This document shows, one piece after another, positions 11,430 to 21,888 of a DNA stretch of 64,000 bases (position 1 is the stretch's first letter; each line of letters starts with the position of its first letter). Where the stretch lies: positions 37,057,687 to 37,121,686 of the forward strand of contig OZ024823.1 in assembly GCA_964016985.1 (NCBI GenBank), given 5' to 3'. The notes below the pieces were generated by a model. It was not told the origin of the DNA. It made no database searches and saw only the letters and a program-made list of their open reading frames with translations. The translations under genes and the position numbers were made by a program. The DNA comes from Anodontia alba (Eukaryota > Mollusca > Bivalvia > Lucinida > Lucinidae).

Positions 11430-11810
11430 CATCGGGACCCAGGGTGAAGTTAGTCGGCTGTAAAAGCGTTTTAAACCCCGCGGTGGTTTATTCCACTGAC
11501 TGTTCTAAGGCGGTGGTCCCGGTGCTAGTCTAACTCTTTGTTGCTTTGTGGTTTATTCTACGAGGTGATTTGTTTTAAGCCTTGCTTTGTATTATTTTGT
11601 TCTTGTGTTTTTCAGTCCTTTTAGCATTGCGATTACCTCGCTTGGGGAAGAGAGAGCTAATCTTAGTTCTTTTCATACGTTTGTTCGATTTGCACTAGAT
11701 TGGTGTTGTCTGTTTCCTCTTCATCTTGATGTCTGGGAAGGGCTGCGGCTTGTGATTGTGGCACTCCCTGGACTTTTCTCTTACCTTTTTTTTTATACAT
11801 CGTTACTTTT
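11430..11810 (+). repeat. Family L repeat, copy L2
   Basis: Carries the 5' part missing from L1 (AGGGTGAAGTTAG, AACCCCGCGGTGG) and then runs parallel to L1 to the CTCCCTGGACTTTTC end. The 136-codon frame over this copy is not conserved in L1 or L4, so it is not treated as a gene. Confidence 0.65.
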
Positions 11811-12422
11811 AATCCACTTTATAGGCGCAAGTGTTTTACCAGTGGTCGCATATTCGGCCAGGCTTCTTGAAGTGGAGAACCAGAAAATCCATGAGGCGCG
11901 GCTTATTTGGAGACGTACACTGAGCATTCTTGCACTGTATGTAATACATAGATCTACAAAGATAGTAAATAAAAATCAGCTGCCTGCGAAGGCGTAAAAT
12001 ATTAATGGGCAGACACGTGTTAAAAGGGCCCTCATGCCATAATGATCAGACTGCACAATAGGGCATTCTGTTCGATATATTCTACTATAGCTAATTTAAG
12101 TGGTCAACGAAGGCCCTGTCCAAAATGCGCGAATACCTACATTGGCAAACACACCCTGTTCCTGTAATGCGCATCATGTATTATGAGCATTTTTGCGTCA
12201 GAATTGATATTAGCTCTATACAGCAAAAATTCAGATGCCTACGAAGGCGTAAAATGCAAATAGCCATGTCGTTCTTATTTCGTAGCAACAACATTAATTC
12301 TATCCAGATAGAGCCGATATGAATGAAAACAGGCAAAATGGGATAGGAAAAATACAACAAGACTGAATGGAAGGGATGAGTCATAGATATCTCCACATTT
12401 GTAGAAGACCATAGTATTCAAT

Positions 12423-12598
12423 CCTTAAAGCGCCAATCACAACTTCAGCAGACGACACTATATTATTTTTTAGAGAAAATAAGTCTTCGAATTGCGTGCG
12501 AATCGTTTGCTAGTCTTATTTTCTTTTTTCTGAAAAATAACAATATCAATTAAGAATGTAGTCATCTACAAGCTTGCTTAGCGCTTTAAGGGTTAATA
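12423..12598. repeat. Family K palindromic repeat, copy K1 (family description)
   Basis: Outer blocks TTAACCCTTAAAGCGC / GCGCTTTAAGGGTTAA and inner CAGCAGACGAC. The centre is a weak hairpin around AAAATAAGNCTTNNNATTNCRTG. K copies share outer TTAACCCTTTGCATGCTG sequence with some E units, so the two families may be one lineage with exchanged centres. A half copy appears near 13365-13425. Confidence 0.55.
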
Positions 12599-12848
12599 TT
12601 CCCCCCAGGATAAGGAAGCAGCCGTTAATATTAATGTAGATATGTTTTATATCCAGAGGACTTCTACGTACTAACCATGTTATACTCCAGGCAAACGAAG
12701 GTTGGTGTATCTTGGGGGTATAGTGTTTTCAGTTTGTCCGGCATTTTTACTTTTTTATCCTACCGTCTGGGTTGAGGGATTTAGCTTAATAATTTGAATA
12801 TATTTGGTTTGGCCTATGATTGTATTTGTAGGAAAGCTGCTATCTTAT

Positions 12849-13127
12849 CATCACGAAAACATATCTATATAATTTTGACCCCCCTTAAACCCCACTTTTA
12901 TATAGTAAAACTGGGGTTCACAGGGGTATACATTATTTTTCTTATTTCTGCTCAAAAACATAGATTGTGGTACTCGTTAGAACCGCCTCGGCGAGGCGGT
13001 TCTAACGAGTACCCACAATCTATGTTTTGAGCAGAAATATGAAAAATATCAGCGTTTTTTATCTGAAAATTTTCAGTTTTTGGAGGTGAAATTTTCTATA
13101 TATTTGAATAGGCGTGTTTTCGTAATG
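12849..13127 (-). mobile_element. Family A copy A7
   Basis: Full length and little decayed. Hairpin 12948-13040, tip CCTCGGCGAGG, arms almost fully paired. Confidence 0.92.
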
Positions 13128-13479
13128 TGATATACTTCATAATAAATGAAAATGTGTGCCACCGGTACATTTTTGTGAAAGTAAAGTCCCTTTGTAGCTC
13201 TTAATACTGCATAGCGCATTGTGTGGTCAACATACAGTTTTCAAGACTTAGGTTCTCATTATTTAAGCTTTGACTAAAATTCAGCTTTCTTTTCAAAGTC
13301 CCTAAGATTTTTATTGGATTAAAGTGCATAGTTTTTGAAATGCAGATCTCTTCCTATAGTTTTAACCCTTAAACAAAATAGCAGCAGACGGCAGTTTTAT
13401 TTGTCAGAGAAAACTTGAATTTGTATTTAATGTGGATCGCTTTCTACGACGATAAAATGAGGAGAAACTTACCATTCGT

Positions 13480-13674
13480 CTTCTTCATAGGCACGACTGT
13501 TTCTTGCTGTATGGGGTCGGGACCGTCGAGGTCCATTTGTCGTTTTCTTTCTCGGGTTTCAGATTGCCACTGAGTCCTCTGCTTTATTTCATTGCAGTTT
13601 TGTGATTATTTGTGTTTTGTTGTGATGTTTCACTGATGAAGTAGAGTACCCTACACAGATCGAACACACAGAGA
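13480..13674 (+). repeat. Family L fragment, copy L3
   Basis: Matches the upstream part of family L also seen at 33366 and 39655 (CAGATTGCCACTGAGTCCTC, GATGAAGTAGAGTACC). Ends where the 193 bp palindrome begins. Confidence 0.5.
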
Positions 13675-13867
13675 AATTGTTAAGGAGGAGTATTTGGTGA
13701 TAATTATGGGATAATTTTCTACACTTCTCCATAAAAACATATGTTGTGGGTACTCATTAGAAGCGCCTCGCCGAGGCGCTTCTAATGAGTACCCAACACA
13801 TATGTTTTTATGGAGAAGTGTAGAAAATTATCCCATAATTATCACCAAATACTCCTCCTTAACAATT
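13675..13867. repeat. 193 bp near-perfect palindrome containing family O hairpin O2
   Basis: The left arm begins AATTGTTAAGGAGGAG and the right arm ends with its complement at 13867. The centre is 13771. Arms of 96 bp pair with only a small slip (TGTTGTGGG against CCCAACACA). The inner part is a family O hairpin with tip GAAGCGCCTCG/CGAGGCGCTTC. The outer arms are not shared with O1, O3 or O4. Confidence 0.93.
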
Positions 13868-13881
13868 CCTCTGAACACATA

Positions 13882-14189
13882 CAGTCGATTCTCGTTATCT
13901 CGAAGTCCAAGGGACTCTCTGAAATACTTCGAGATATCCGTATCTCGATATATCCGATTTGCAGAATTGAGGGAAAACAACCACATTTTAACAAATGACT
14001 CTTGAAGTTAGAGCTATATTGAAAATATTGTGGAAAGGGGGACCATTTGTTCCTTAAGAGCATTATGTCCTCTTTTCCACTGTATTATGTTACCTGCTGT
14101 TAGATTTCCATGTTAAAACAGAGATCAGATTTTCACTTCGATATAAGCGGTCATTCGAGATAAGCGAAGTCGTGATGACGAGTAGTGAC
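13882..14189 (+). mobile_element. Family I pogo-like MITE, copy I1
   Basis: Preceded by TA and starts CAGTCGATTCTCGTTATCTC. The right end has decayed to GACGAGTAGTGACTATA. The internal hairpin (GAAAAGAGG...) is degenerate. CAGT ends with a TA target are typical of the Tc1/mariner-pogo group. Confidence 0.8.
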
Positions 14190-14310
14190 TATATTTGTAA
14201 TTTTGAGCTATATCAGGATTAAGGGCGAATCTGCGGTCGTGTAAAACTAAGCACCACTGGATACACACAGCAGTAATTGTTTCTTCTGACCGTGCCAAGG
14301 TATAATGGTA

Positions 14311-14669
14311 CAGTCGAACTTCAATGGCTCGAACATCTTTGGGACCATAGAAAATTGTTCGAGACATGGGTAGTTCGAGCCAATGTGGGTTAATCATGGT
14401 GCCAGGTCAGGAAGCAAATAGCGATATTTTAGGGAATTCTTTCTCGATTTTCTACACAATAATTGTATGTTGAGTGTACTCATTAGAATCGCCTCGATGA
14501 GGCGATTCTAATGAGTACACACAACATACAATTTCATGATAAAATAAGAAAAAATCCCTTAATATTTGTTTTCTTGTGCTATCAGAAGAATTTCGCAGGG
14601 ACTCAAGAACGAGTTCGAATTATCCACTGTAAACGAGCCATCGATGTTCGAGCTATTGAGGTTTGACTG
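14311..14669 (+). mobile_element. Family H pogo-like MITE, copy H1 (family description)
   Basis: Starts CAGTCGAACTTCAATGGCTC and ends GAGCTATTGAGGTTTGACTG, with TA on both sides (14309-14310, 14670-14671). The central hairpin 14461-14533 has tip GAATCGCCTCGATGAGGCGATTC and is homologous to the family A and O hairpins. Between ends and hairpin are unique arms (CCAGGTCAGGAAGCAAAT; GGGACTCAAGAACGAGTTCG). Non-coding. Confidence 0.9.
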
Positions 14670-14804
14670 TATAATAGTTCTTCTGGTATAATGTTTCTTT
14701 ATCTGTATGTCGTTGATTGCAACCGTGCCTTACTGTCGCATTATCTTTTAAGGAAGTTTAATTTCACTTTCAAATACATGGGTATCTGAAATTGGAGAAA
14801 CCCT

Positions 14805-14910
14805 AAAATTGTTGTTCGTTGAAATGACTTCATATTTGTAGATTCTATGAAACTGAAATATTTTGCGAATACTTATGACCTGACGCTACCAGCACACGAG
14901 CGAATTCTTC
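14805..14910 (+). repeat. Unit 1 of an inverted duplication
   Basis: 106 bp that recur, reversed, at 19580-19685 with about one mismatch. Each unit directly abuts the CATCACG end of a family A copy (A8 here, A12 there). Confidence 0.93.
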
Positions 14911-15188
14911 CATCACGAAAACATACCTATATAATTTTGACCCCCTTAAACCCCACTTTTATATAGTAGTACTGGGGTTTACAGGGGTATACAATATTTT
15001 CTTATTTCTGCTCAAAGACATAGATTGTGGATACTCGTTAGAACCGCCTCGACGAGGCGGTTCTAACGAGTACCCACAATCTATGTTTTGAGCAGAAATA
15101 TGAAAAATATCAGAATTTTTTATCTGAAATTTTTCATTTTTTTGGTGGTAAAATTTTCAGTATATTTGATAGGCGTGTTTCCATAATG
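14911..15188 (-). mobile_element. Family A copy A8
   Basis: The half next to 14910 shares rare variants with A12 (GAGTATCCAC, ATGTCTTTGAG, AAAATATTGTATA read on the A plus strand) up to the hairpin tip CCTCGACGAGG/CCTCGTCGAGG. The far half differs from A12 at many sites. The far end has decayed to GTTTCCATAATG. Confidence 0.92.
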
Positions 15189-15189
15189 A

Positions 15190-15375
15190 ATAGCCCTTTC
15201 AGCCTGGTACACCAAAAATAAATACTTATGCAAACAGTGTAGATCCAGATGAGATGTCTCATAATGAGCCATCTCATCAGGACCTACACCGTTTGCCATT
15301 CGGTTCTAAAAACTTAACTGATATTCCTATTTGTAACAATGGATGAGATGACGTCTCAATCCTTATCCTTTTCTT
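15190..15375 (+). repeat. Family E-like unit with GAGATG palindrome
   Basis: Palindrome 15229-15300 (CAAACAGTGTAGATCCAGAT ... ACCTACACCGTTTGCC) with flank TTATGCAAACAG. The same unit type occurs at 51898-52080, and a truncated one at about 58780-58850. Confidence 0.6.
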
Positions 15376-15514
15376 GACGGCTTATGAATGTCGCTTTTCT
15401 TTTGACGGTATCACTACTTATCAAACATCTATGAGTATCACAAACAGACTTAGTATTAATTTAACTCTGGTGTTGGGGGCTTGATGTGGCTCTGACTGTA
15501 TCAGTTCCTGAGTT

Positions 15515-15826
15515 TTTTGCTTGTTTGTGTTGAGGTTTTACGGCCCAGTCAACCCAATTGGGGTCATGTCGAGCGCGGTCAGTTTACCTAACCACACGTT
15601 TACTGGGCAGGCTTAGTCCTCTAAGCAGTTAACCAGTATTGTGCACATTCTTTCGCCAGAAACTGACAACTGCCCTTCTTGAATCAGCGGAAGGGAGAGA
15701 ATGACCGTAGAAAATATTTCATGATCAATCTCCACGAAAGAATGTTGCCGACCTCGGCGGGGGTTGAACCCGCGACCTCCTGGTCTCCAGTCGGACGGCG
15801 CATCCAACTGAGCCACCGAGGCCGGC
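15515..15826 (-). mobile_element. SINE D2, full length
   Basis: Reverse-strand tRNA-derived SINE. The head 15746-15826 is tRNA-like, with box A TGGCTCAGTTGGA and box B GGTTCAACCCC (internal RNA polymerase III promoter) and a pairable acceptor stem. Then comes the body (CTCCACGAAAG reversed, GACATGACCCCAATTGGG region), and the tail at the left end is TTGTTTGTGTTG. A 9 bp target duplication TCCTGAGTT lies at 15506-15514 and 15827-15835. The 67-codon frame inside is a SINE translation. Confidence 0.92.
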
Positions 15827-15964
15827 TCCTGAGTTCTCTTCTCTACTTTGTGAGTCGGTCCTCAGACAAAATAACGCCTTAGGTCTCAATCTGTTTCAGA
15901 AGGTTGAAGCTTGACGATCAAGGTCTGTGGTCGAAAGCGGGTAGACTGTATTTATTATGTATTT

Positions 15965-16239
15965 CATTACGAAAACACGCCTATTAAAATATATAGAAAA
16001 TTTACCTCCAAAAACTGAAAATTTTCAGATAAAAAACTGATATTTTTTAATATTTCTGCTCAAAACATAATTGTGGGTACCTGTTAGAACCGCTTGGCGA
16101 GGCGATTCTAACGAGTACCCACAATCTATGGTTTTGAGCAGAAATAAGAAAAATAATACATACCCCTGTAAACCCCAATTTTACTATATAAAAGTGGGGT
16201 TTAAGGGGGTCAATATTATCTAGGCATGTTTTCGTGATG
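15965..16239 (+). mobile_element. Family A copy A9
   Basis: Full length. The left hairpin arm has lost a few bases (CATAATTGTGGGTACC) and the tip is mispaired (CGCTTGGCGAGGCG). Confidence 0.9.
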
Positions 16240-16384
16240 TTGTGTTAAGCCATTAACGAGTTAGAGAAACTCTACACGGACCAAACGACTATCTGTAGCA
16301 GGAACTGTATCAGTATTAAGAGCAAGGGCTAGACGCCCATAAAACCAGGTATAATCCCACAAACACTGTACACTGTTCCAACAC

Positions 16385-17165
16385 AAAGGCACTTCATCGA
16401 AAACAGAACGAACCACGCGGCGGCGCGTGGTTCTTTCTCTTTTCTATGGAGTGATTTTTGTAATTATCCCCGCACTTTTCGAAGAAAAAGCGGGGATAAT
16501 GTTATATATCCCACGTCCGTCCGGTCGGCCGGCCGACGGTCCGTCCTTCCGGCCGTCCGTCCGTCTGTAATGTCACACCATTGCTCCTAGGCCACTTAAG
16601 CTAGATTCTCGAAACTTTTTCTGGCGATAGCCCTATGGATGTGGACTAGAGAAACACATTCGGAATTTTGATGTTTGGGCCCTTTTTTTTTGTCACCCAA
16701 CTCCTCTTAGGCTTTTTTAGCTAGAACCTTGAAACTGTCACAGGTAATAGCCCTATGGATGAGGACTAGAGGAACACTTTCGGAATTTTGATGTGACCCT
16801 GGGGACAGGGCCAGGGATGTGTGGCCCCTATCGGTCAGAATCTATTTTGTACAAACATAGTCATGTTGCATATCAAATCGAAGGTAATGAAGATTAGAAT
16901 ACAGTGGTGCAAAAAGTTTGCTCCGGTGGCATGTCTGGGGGTCTCTAGAGGTCAAAAAGTAGGATTTTGGGTCTTTTTTTTATTGTCACCCAACTCCTCT
17001 TAGGCTTTTTTAGCTAGAACCTTGAAACTGTCACACTGGCTAATAGCCCCATGAATGAGGACTAGAGGAACGCATTTGGAATTTTGATTTGCAGGGAGAT
17101 ATGCGATGGCGCTGGCGCTGGGGATATGCGATGGCGCGCGCGCCATCGACTTGCTCTAGTTTCCT
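16385..17165. repeat. Family N repeat with GTCC-rich core and internal direct repeats
   Basis: Starts with hairpins (GAACCACGCGGCGGCGCGTG GTTC; TTATCCCCGC...GCGGGGATAA at 16453-16498), then a GTCCGTCCGG-rich core. Three related units of about 100 bp follow at about 16570-16673, 16690-16793 and 16984-17088 (CCTATGGATGAGGACTAGAG and GGAATTTTGAT in each). It ends in another GC-rich hairpin (GATGGCGCGCGCGCCATC, about 17130-17148). Similar GGACGGAC-rich repeats are, as I recall, widespread in bivalves; transposon class unknown. Confidence 0.7.
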
Positions 17166-17300
17166 ATCATTTAACGCTTACCCTGTGCCTTTGAAGGGTG
17201 TGCTCCGTGACTATGGCAAATGTTCCATGTCAGCGTTATTCCCTTAGAATGTGAATGCATTCTTCCCAACTGAAATAAGTGTCAGAACTGAAATAAGTGT

Positions 17301-17448
17301 CGGCGAGGCGGTTCTAATGAGTACCCACAATCTATGTTTTGAGCGGAAATTTGAAAAATATCAAAAGTTTTATCTATTTTTATCTGAATACTTTCAGTTT
17401 TTGGTGGTGAAATTTTCAATATATTTGAATAGGCATGTTTTCGTAATG
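17301..17448 (-). mobile_element. Family A half element A10
   Basis: Starts exactly at the hairpin tip (CGGCGAGGCGG) and runs to the intact CATTACG-type end. The other half is absent. Just upstream a CTGAAATAAGTGTC segment is duplicated (17270-17300). Confidence 0.9.
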
Positions 17449-17913
17449 ATAACATTAGTCTCTACAATTTTTGTTTGTTTGTTTGTTTCTTTTGCTGCTT
17501 GTGTGCTTTTGTCACTTTGGCAACTTAAAGTTTCCATAGACGTATAATGGGAAAAGTGAAAGTATGCCAGTGTTTTTCTATCTCACCGTAGATATTTTGA
17601 CAAGTTTACGTTTTACAGAAATGTTCCTTGAGTAGTCGTCTTCAAACCATATGTATTCTGTCTAAGCGATTGAATTTGATTGGTTGCCATTGCAACCAAA
17701 ATTGAAAAAAAAAAGAAAAAAAAAAAGAAAACAAAAACAAAACAAAAAACAAACAATTAACTCCTCAGAAGCCATAAGGAGGGTGAAACTGAAACTGCAG
17801 AATATTTTGAAACATCAGCGTTTAGATTAGTTCATTCAGGTGAGCACTGAGGTCCATATGCCTCTGATTTCATTATTCTTTATATACAGACTCAATCAAA
17901 TCAGCCGATATTT

Positions 17914-18204
17914 CATTACAAAAAACACGCCTATTCAAATACATAGAAAATTTTACCTCCAAAAACTGAAAATTTTCAAAAAAAAAAAAAAAAAAAAAAA
18001 AACCCTCTTAAATTTTTATATGCTCAAAATATAGATTGTGGTACTCGTTACAACCGCCTCAGCGAGGCGGTTCTAACGAGTACCCACAATCAATGTTTTT
18101 GAGCAGAAATATGAAAAATAATGTATACCCCTGTAAACCCCAGTTTTACTATTTAAAAGTGTGGTTTAAGGGGGTCAAAATTATATAGGCATGTTTTCGT
18201 AATG
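17914..18204 (+). mobile_element. Family A copy A11
   Basis: Full length. The left arm after GAAAATTTTC has been replaced by a run of 23 A (17979-18001) and altered sequence. The right end reads GTAATG rather than GTGATG. Confidence 0.88.
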
Positions 18205-18588
18205 TTTGATTTTCTTTTACTTTTTAATTTTCTGAAGGATCCCCTGTGGTCGCAGCAAATGTCTGTATGGAGTCCGTAAAAGCCGCACCATCCGTCGGTA
18301 TAATGCTGATATTATAAGTTTTGTGGATATTGGGCTCTTAGTTAATACGTGAAAATAGGACTCCACTGAAAGCTGCTTAAGGTGGCGTGAGGAATTTTCT
18401 TCATTATTCATCTAAGAACAGACTCAATCCAGTCGAGTTCGCTCCTTTGTGTTTCCGACTTGTTCTGTATTTATTAAGGACCCTATTTCACATTTTGCTT
18501 GAGCACACCACCTGTCGAAAAGTGATGCATAGAAGTGGTAAATTCTCGCCCGATAATATTAAATTAATCTTCTGCTATTTTGGGACTG

Positions 18589-18695
18589 CCCAGTAAGAAT
18601 TCTACAAAAATCTATAGCGGCTCGTTATCGGCCCGTCAGCTACCCTGACGGGTCGATATCGGCCCGCTACAGATTTATGTAGAACGGTAGCTGGG
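18589..18695 (+). mobile_element. Family B fold-back element, copy B1 (family description)
   Basis: About 107 bp. Termini CCCAGTAAGMATTC and GAATGCTAGCTGGG; inner stem ATCTANAGCGGGCCGTTATC plus GGCCCG; tip CAGCTACCCTG. Virtually all of it is one hairpin. The two ends differ (TAAGC against TAGC), which gives each copy an orientation. 'Plus' means TAAGC first. B1 is the most diverged copy. Confidence 0.85.
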
Positions 18696-19104
18696 TGTTG
18701 GGTTCATACAGTATATGTGAAAATAGTATCCCCGCTAAAAGATGTTATTGGGCATGTGGGATATTGCATATTTTTTTCTTCTCAGAAGAGACTCTGCTAT
18801 TTTCTGGACTCCCATTTCAGAAGTTTTGTTATCGCAGCGGCTGTCGCAAAGGAGTAATTGTGGAGGTCGTAAACTGTCACCTGTCTTTATTTATAGAGCT
18901 GACATTCTTAAATCTTACGTGAAAATAGTTTCGCTTAAGCTGCGATTAGTGTGTGTGTGTCTGGGTGTGGGTGTGTGTGGGGGGCAGGGGAGAGGGGGGG
19001 GCAGTGGGGGACTCATATTTAATGTGATTGAAAAAAACATTCTTCTATATAAAGTCCTGCTCATAGTACAAATGCTCAGATATCCGTATTCGGAACAGAA
19101 GAGA

Positions 19105-19275
19105 CGCAATGTCAGGGCACCTACCTTCTGTTGCCGGATATGTAGACCCAGCGAAGATTCAGAAGCCTGCGCAAAGTTTCTTCATGCGAACAAAGAACAC
19201 TGATCAAACTGCGCAGATGCGCAGGCTGATTTGAGTTTTCGTTGGGCACATATGTCAGAAGGTACGTTTACTCAG
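19105..19275 (+). repeat. Family M palindromic repeat, copy M1 (family description)
   Basis: GC-richer old repeat with a palindrome of form GCGAAGANTCAGATCAGCCTGCGCA and complement, followed by CATTTCAGAAAGTACGTTTNC. Here the arms are TGTAGACCCAGCGAAGATTC and GCGCAGGCTGATTTGAGTTT. Function unknown. Confidence 0.55.
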
Positions 19276-19312
19276 CGGCTCAGATATATTGTTGGCTAAT
19301 GCCATTACGAAA

Positions 19313-19579
19313 ACATGCCTATTCAAATATTAGAAAATTTTACCTCCAAACACTGAAAATTTTCAGATTAAAAACTCTGATATTTTTCATATTTCTACTA
19401 AAAACATAGATTGTGGGTACTCGTTAGAACCGCCTCGTCGAGGCGGTTCTAACGAGTATCCACAATCTATGTCTTTGAGCAGAAATAAGAAAATATTGTA
19501 TACCCCTGTAAACCCCAGTTTTACTATATAAAAGTGGGGTTTAAGGGGGTCAAAATTATATAGGTATGTTTTCGTGATG
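19313..19579 (+). mobile_element. Family A copy A12
   Basis: Full length. Right half almost identical to A8 and joined to the same 106 bp flank; left half carries its own variants (CCTCCAAACACTG, CTACTAAAAACATAG). Confidence 0.92.
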
Positions 19580-19685
19580 GAAGAATTCGCTCGTGTGCTG
19601 GTAGCGTCAGGTCATAAGTATTCGCAAAATGTTTCAGTTTCATAGAATCTACAAATATGAAGTCATTTCAACGAACAACAATTTT
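19580..19685 (-). repeat. Unit 2 of an inverted duplication
   Basis: Reverse complement of 14805-14910 (about 105 of 106 bases by eye). A family A half element starts 6 bp downstream. Confidence 0.93.
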
Positions 19686-19690
19686 ATGTT

Positions 19691-19779
19691 TACAATCTAT
19701 GTTTTTGAGCAGAAATAAAACAAATATTGTATACCCTGTAAACCCCAATTTTACTATATAAAAAAGGGGTTTAATGGGC
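19691..19779 (+). mobile_element. Family A half element A13
   Basis: Begins within the hairpin arm (ACAATCTATGTTTTTGAGC) and runs to the GGGGTTTAATGGG part. It lacks both the terminal repeat and the left half. Confidence 0.8.
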
Positions 19780-20439
19780 TTTTGATATATGACATCAGCG
19801 AAATCAAACATTTAAACCTGTGCATCTGTCTAGCAAGGCTTTTCAGTGTTCATATACGAACAGAAGTCCTTGTTGAAGTTAACACTTGTAGTCAGGATCA
19901 TGACTAGAATTCCTGGCCGTGCAGGCTGGTCTAAATATTTGCCATTCACCAGTCTAACGTGCATTTTGCTGGCCGTAAACCAAACATCAATTAACAAGAG
20001 AGTAATCAAGTTAGCTTAAACATAGACAGACAGGGAGCAACCAGTGAATTAAAATGAAACTGAGAAAACCCTAGAGCCTAATTAGTCTTCTTCTAAACAT
20101 CTATAATAAGCAATTATCTGGGAACAAATAAACAGTCCCAGCTAGAAGTATGAGAAAGTACTTACTTATCCTTGGTCAATAGCAATCGCCAGATCAGTTA
20201 ACTACGCTGATCGACAATGCAATCGATCAGGGAATATTCAAATTCCGGAGCTGTAATTTCGACGAAATTGAGAAAGTGTTTTTATAAGTAAGTTTCATAC
20301 GCCGATGGTTACTTCCTGCTTGTGTTTATTTTTGTTATATTATTAATTTTATCAGTCTGTGTTTACGTCTAATCAACTTCGTGTTATAGAGTTATTCAGA
20401 AAGATTTATATTTAAAGGTTATTAGCACACTGAGGTATA
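19780..20439. other. No recognisable feature
   Basis: Unique-looking AT-rich DNA with only short frames. No repeat shared with the window was noticed. Confidence 0.4.
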
Positions 20440-20705
20440 GTTTAAAACGAAATCGACACTTGCCAACGTAAGAGCCGAAACGTCCGAAAACGTAGCTCCG
20501 GACATATGCGCCCAGAGAAGATTCAGATTCGCGCAGGCTGATCTGAATTTTCCCTGGGTGCATTTTGGATACCCAAGGACGCAAAGTTTCCTCATGCCGA
20601 CAATGAATACTCTGATCTGTCTACATGCATGCGCAGGCTGATTCGAGTCTTCGTCGGGCGCACATTTCAGAAAGTACGTTTTCAGACGTTTCGGCTCATA
20701 TATGT
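20440..20705 (-). repeat. Family M copy M2
   Basis: Two palindromic cores in a row (20512-20565 and about 20610-20665, both with GCGCAGGCTGAT), flanked by inverted GAGCCGAAACGTCCGAAAACG and CGTTTTCAGACGTTTCGGCTC at 20471 and 20677. A compound or tandem M unit. Confidence 0.6.
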
Positions 20706-20817
20706 CTCTTGTTCAAAATAATGTTTCTTTTGCAATTTAGTACCGGAAAACCTCGGGTAAGAATTAAAAAAAAATCCTGATGAGTTTTATTTTGGGTAAA
20801 TCATGCATGTTTGTAGC

Positions 20818-20900
20818 CTCAGCTTTGCACATCGGAAACACAACATGGCAATTACAAAATGGAGAGACTCATTCCATGTTGCGCATCTGTGAAAGCTGAG
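20818..20900. repeat. Isolated hairpin
   Basis: Arms CTCAGCTTTGCACATCGGAA and the complementary CGCATCTGTGAAAGCTGAG, with ACAACATGG/CCATGTTG inside. About 27 imperfect pairs around an AATTACAAAATGGAG loop. Confidence 0.7.
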
Positions 20901-21169
20901 TTAGAATAGTTTGTTCAGTTATCGCGCACGCAATATCTAGATATTGTCATTTAAATACATACTCTAAAAGAGGGATATCCCTTGGAAGCCAGGAACACAA
21001 TATCAGATTGCGTATTATTGAACATCCTGAAATGAGGTCTTTTGGAAATACAGAACAACTAATGAAAAAAAAAAATCAGCAGACAGGATTTGATTGAGTG
21101 TTCATGGGGAATAATGCAAACAAATTCAGTGGCAATGCAACATTATTCATAGCCCCTTGCAGTCTTAAC

Positions 21170-21378
21170 CCTTGCCATGCTGAATAAATTAAGACGCCAA
21201 TCCCACTTCTAAATTTTAGCCAATTAGATTACTTGATCCAGGTTGTTGTTGCAAATTAACATTCTTAATGACAAACAGTGCAGATCCAGATCAGTTGGCT
21301 TCTTCAGAAGCCAACTGATCTGGATCTTCACTGTTTGTAAAGTCACGACATATCCGGGTTCAGCAGGACAAGGGTTAA
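21170..21378. repeat. Family E-like unit with recognisable ends
   Basis: Ends CTTAACCCTTGCCATGCTGA and TTCAGCAGGACAAGGGTTAAG form an imperfect inverted repeat. Palindrome 21271-21338 (GATCAGTTGGCTTC TTCA GAAGCCAACTGATC). The clearest E-type unit for defining boundaries. Confidence 0.7.
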
Positions 21379-21394
21379 GCGAAACTGTTTTCAC

Positions 21395-21660
21395 CATCAC
21401 GAAAACATGCCTATAAAATTTTGACCCCCTTAAACCCCACTTTTATATAGTAAAACTGGGGTTACAGGGGTATGCATTATTTTTCTTATTTCTGCTCAAA
21501 ACATAGATTGTGGGCATTCGTTAGAGGCGGTTCTAACGAGAGTGCCCACAATCTATGTTTTGAGCAGAAGTATGAAAAATATCAGGACTTTTTATCTGAA
21601 AATTTTCATTTTTTGGTGGTAAACTTTTCAGTGTATTTGAATAGGCATGTTTTCGTAATG
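21395..21660 (-). mobile_element. Family A copy A14
   Basis: Ends intact. The hairpin tip is reduced to GTTAGAGGCGGTTCTAAC. The arms carry a paired change relative to consensus (GTGGGCA with TGCCCAC instead of GTGGGTA with TACCCAC). Confidence 0.9.
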
Positions 21661-21856
21661 CATAAGATAAGTATTCATCAATACATGATACAGTATACAA
21701 TAACAAAGCATATAATAATCATTCTTCGAATTTTATCATTCTGATGCAAATGCAACATACATTTGAGGCACCCAACAAAAATGTTCTAGATCCGCCTGCG
21801 TATTACCATAGTCAGATCAGAATCTTCACTGTGCGTATTTTGACCGCTAAGGACGC

Positions 21857-21888
<32 letters not shown>

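Noticed and set aside
11587..11997. A 136-codon protein gene
   Set aside because: It overlies family L copy L2. The same repeat at 6490-6850 and 22478-22685 does not keep the frame, and there is no recognisable domain.
15746..15826. A tRNA gene on the reverse strand (also 40519-40598)
   Set aside because: The tRNA-like sequence continues into a conserved body and tail with target duplications, so it is the head of a SINE and not a free tRNA gene.
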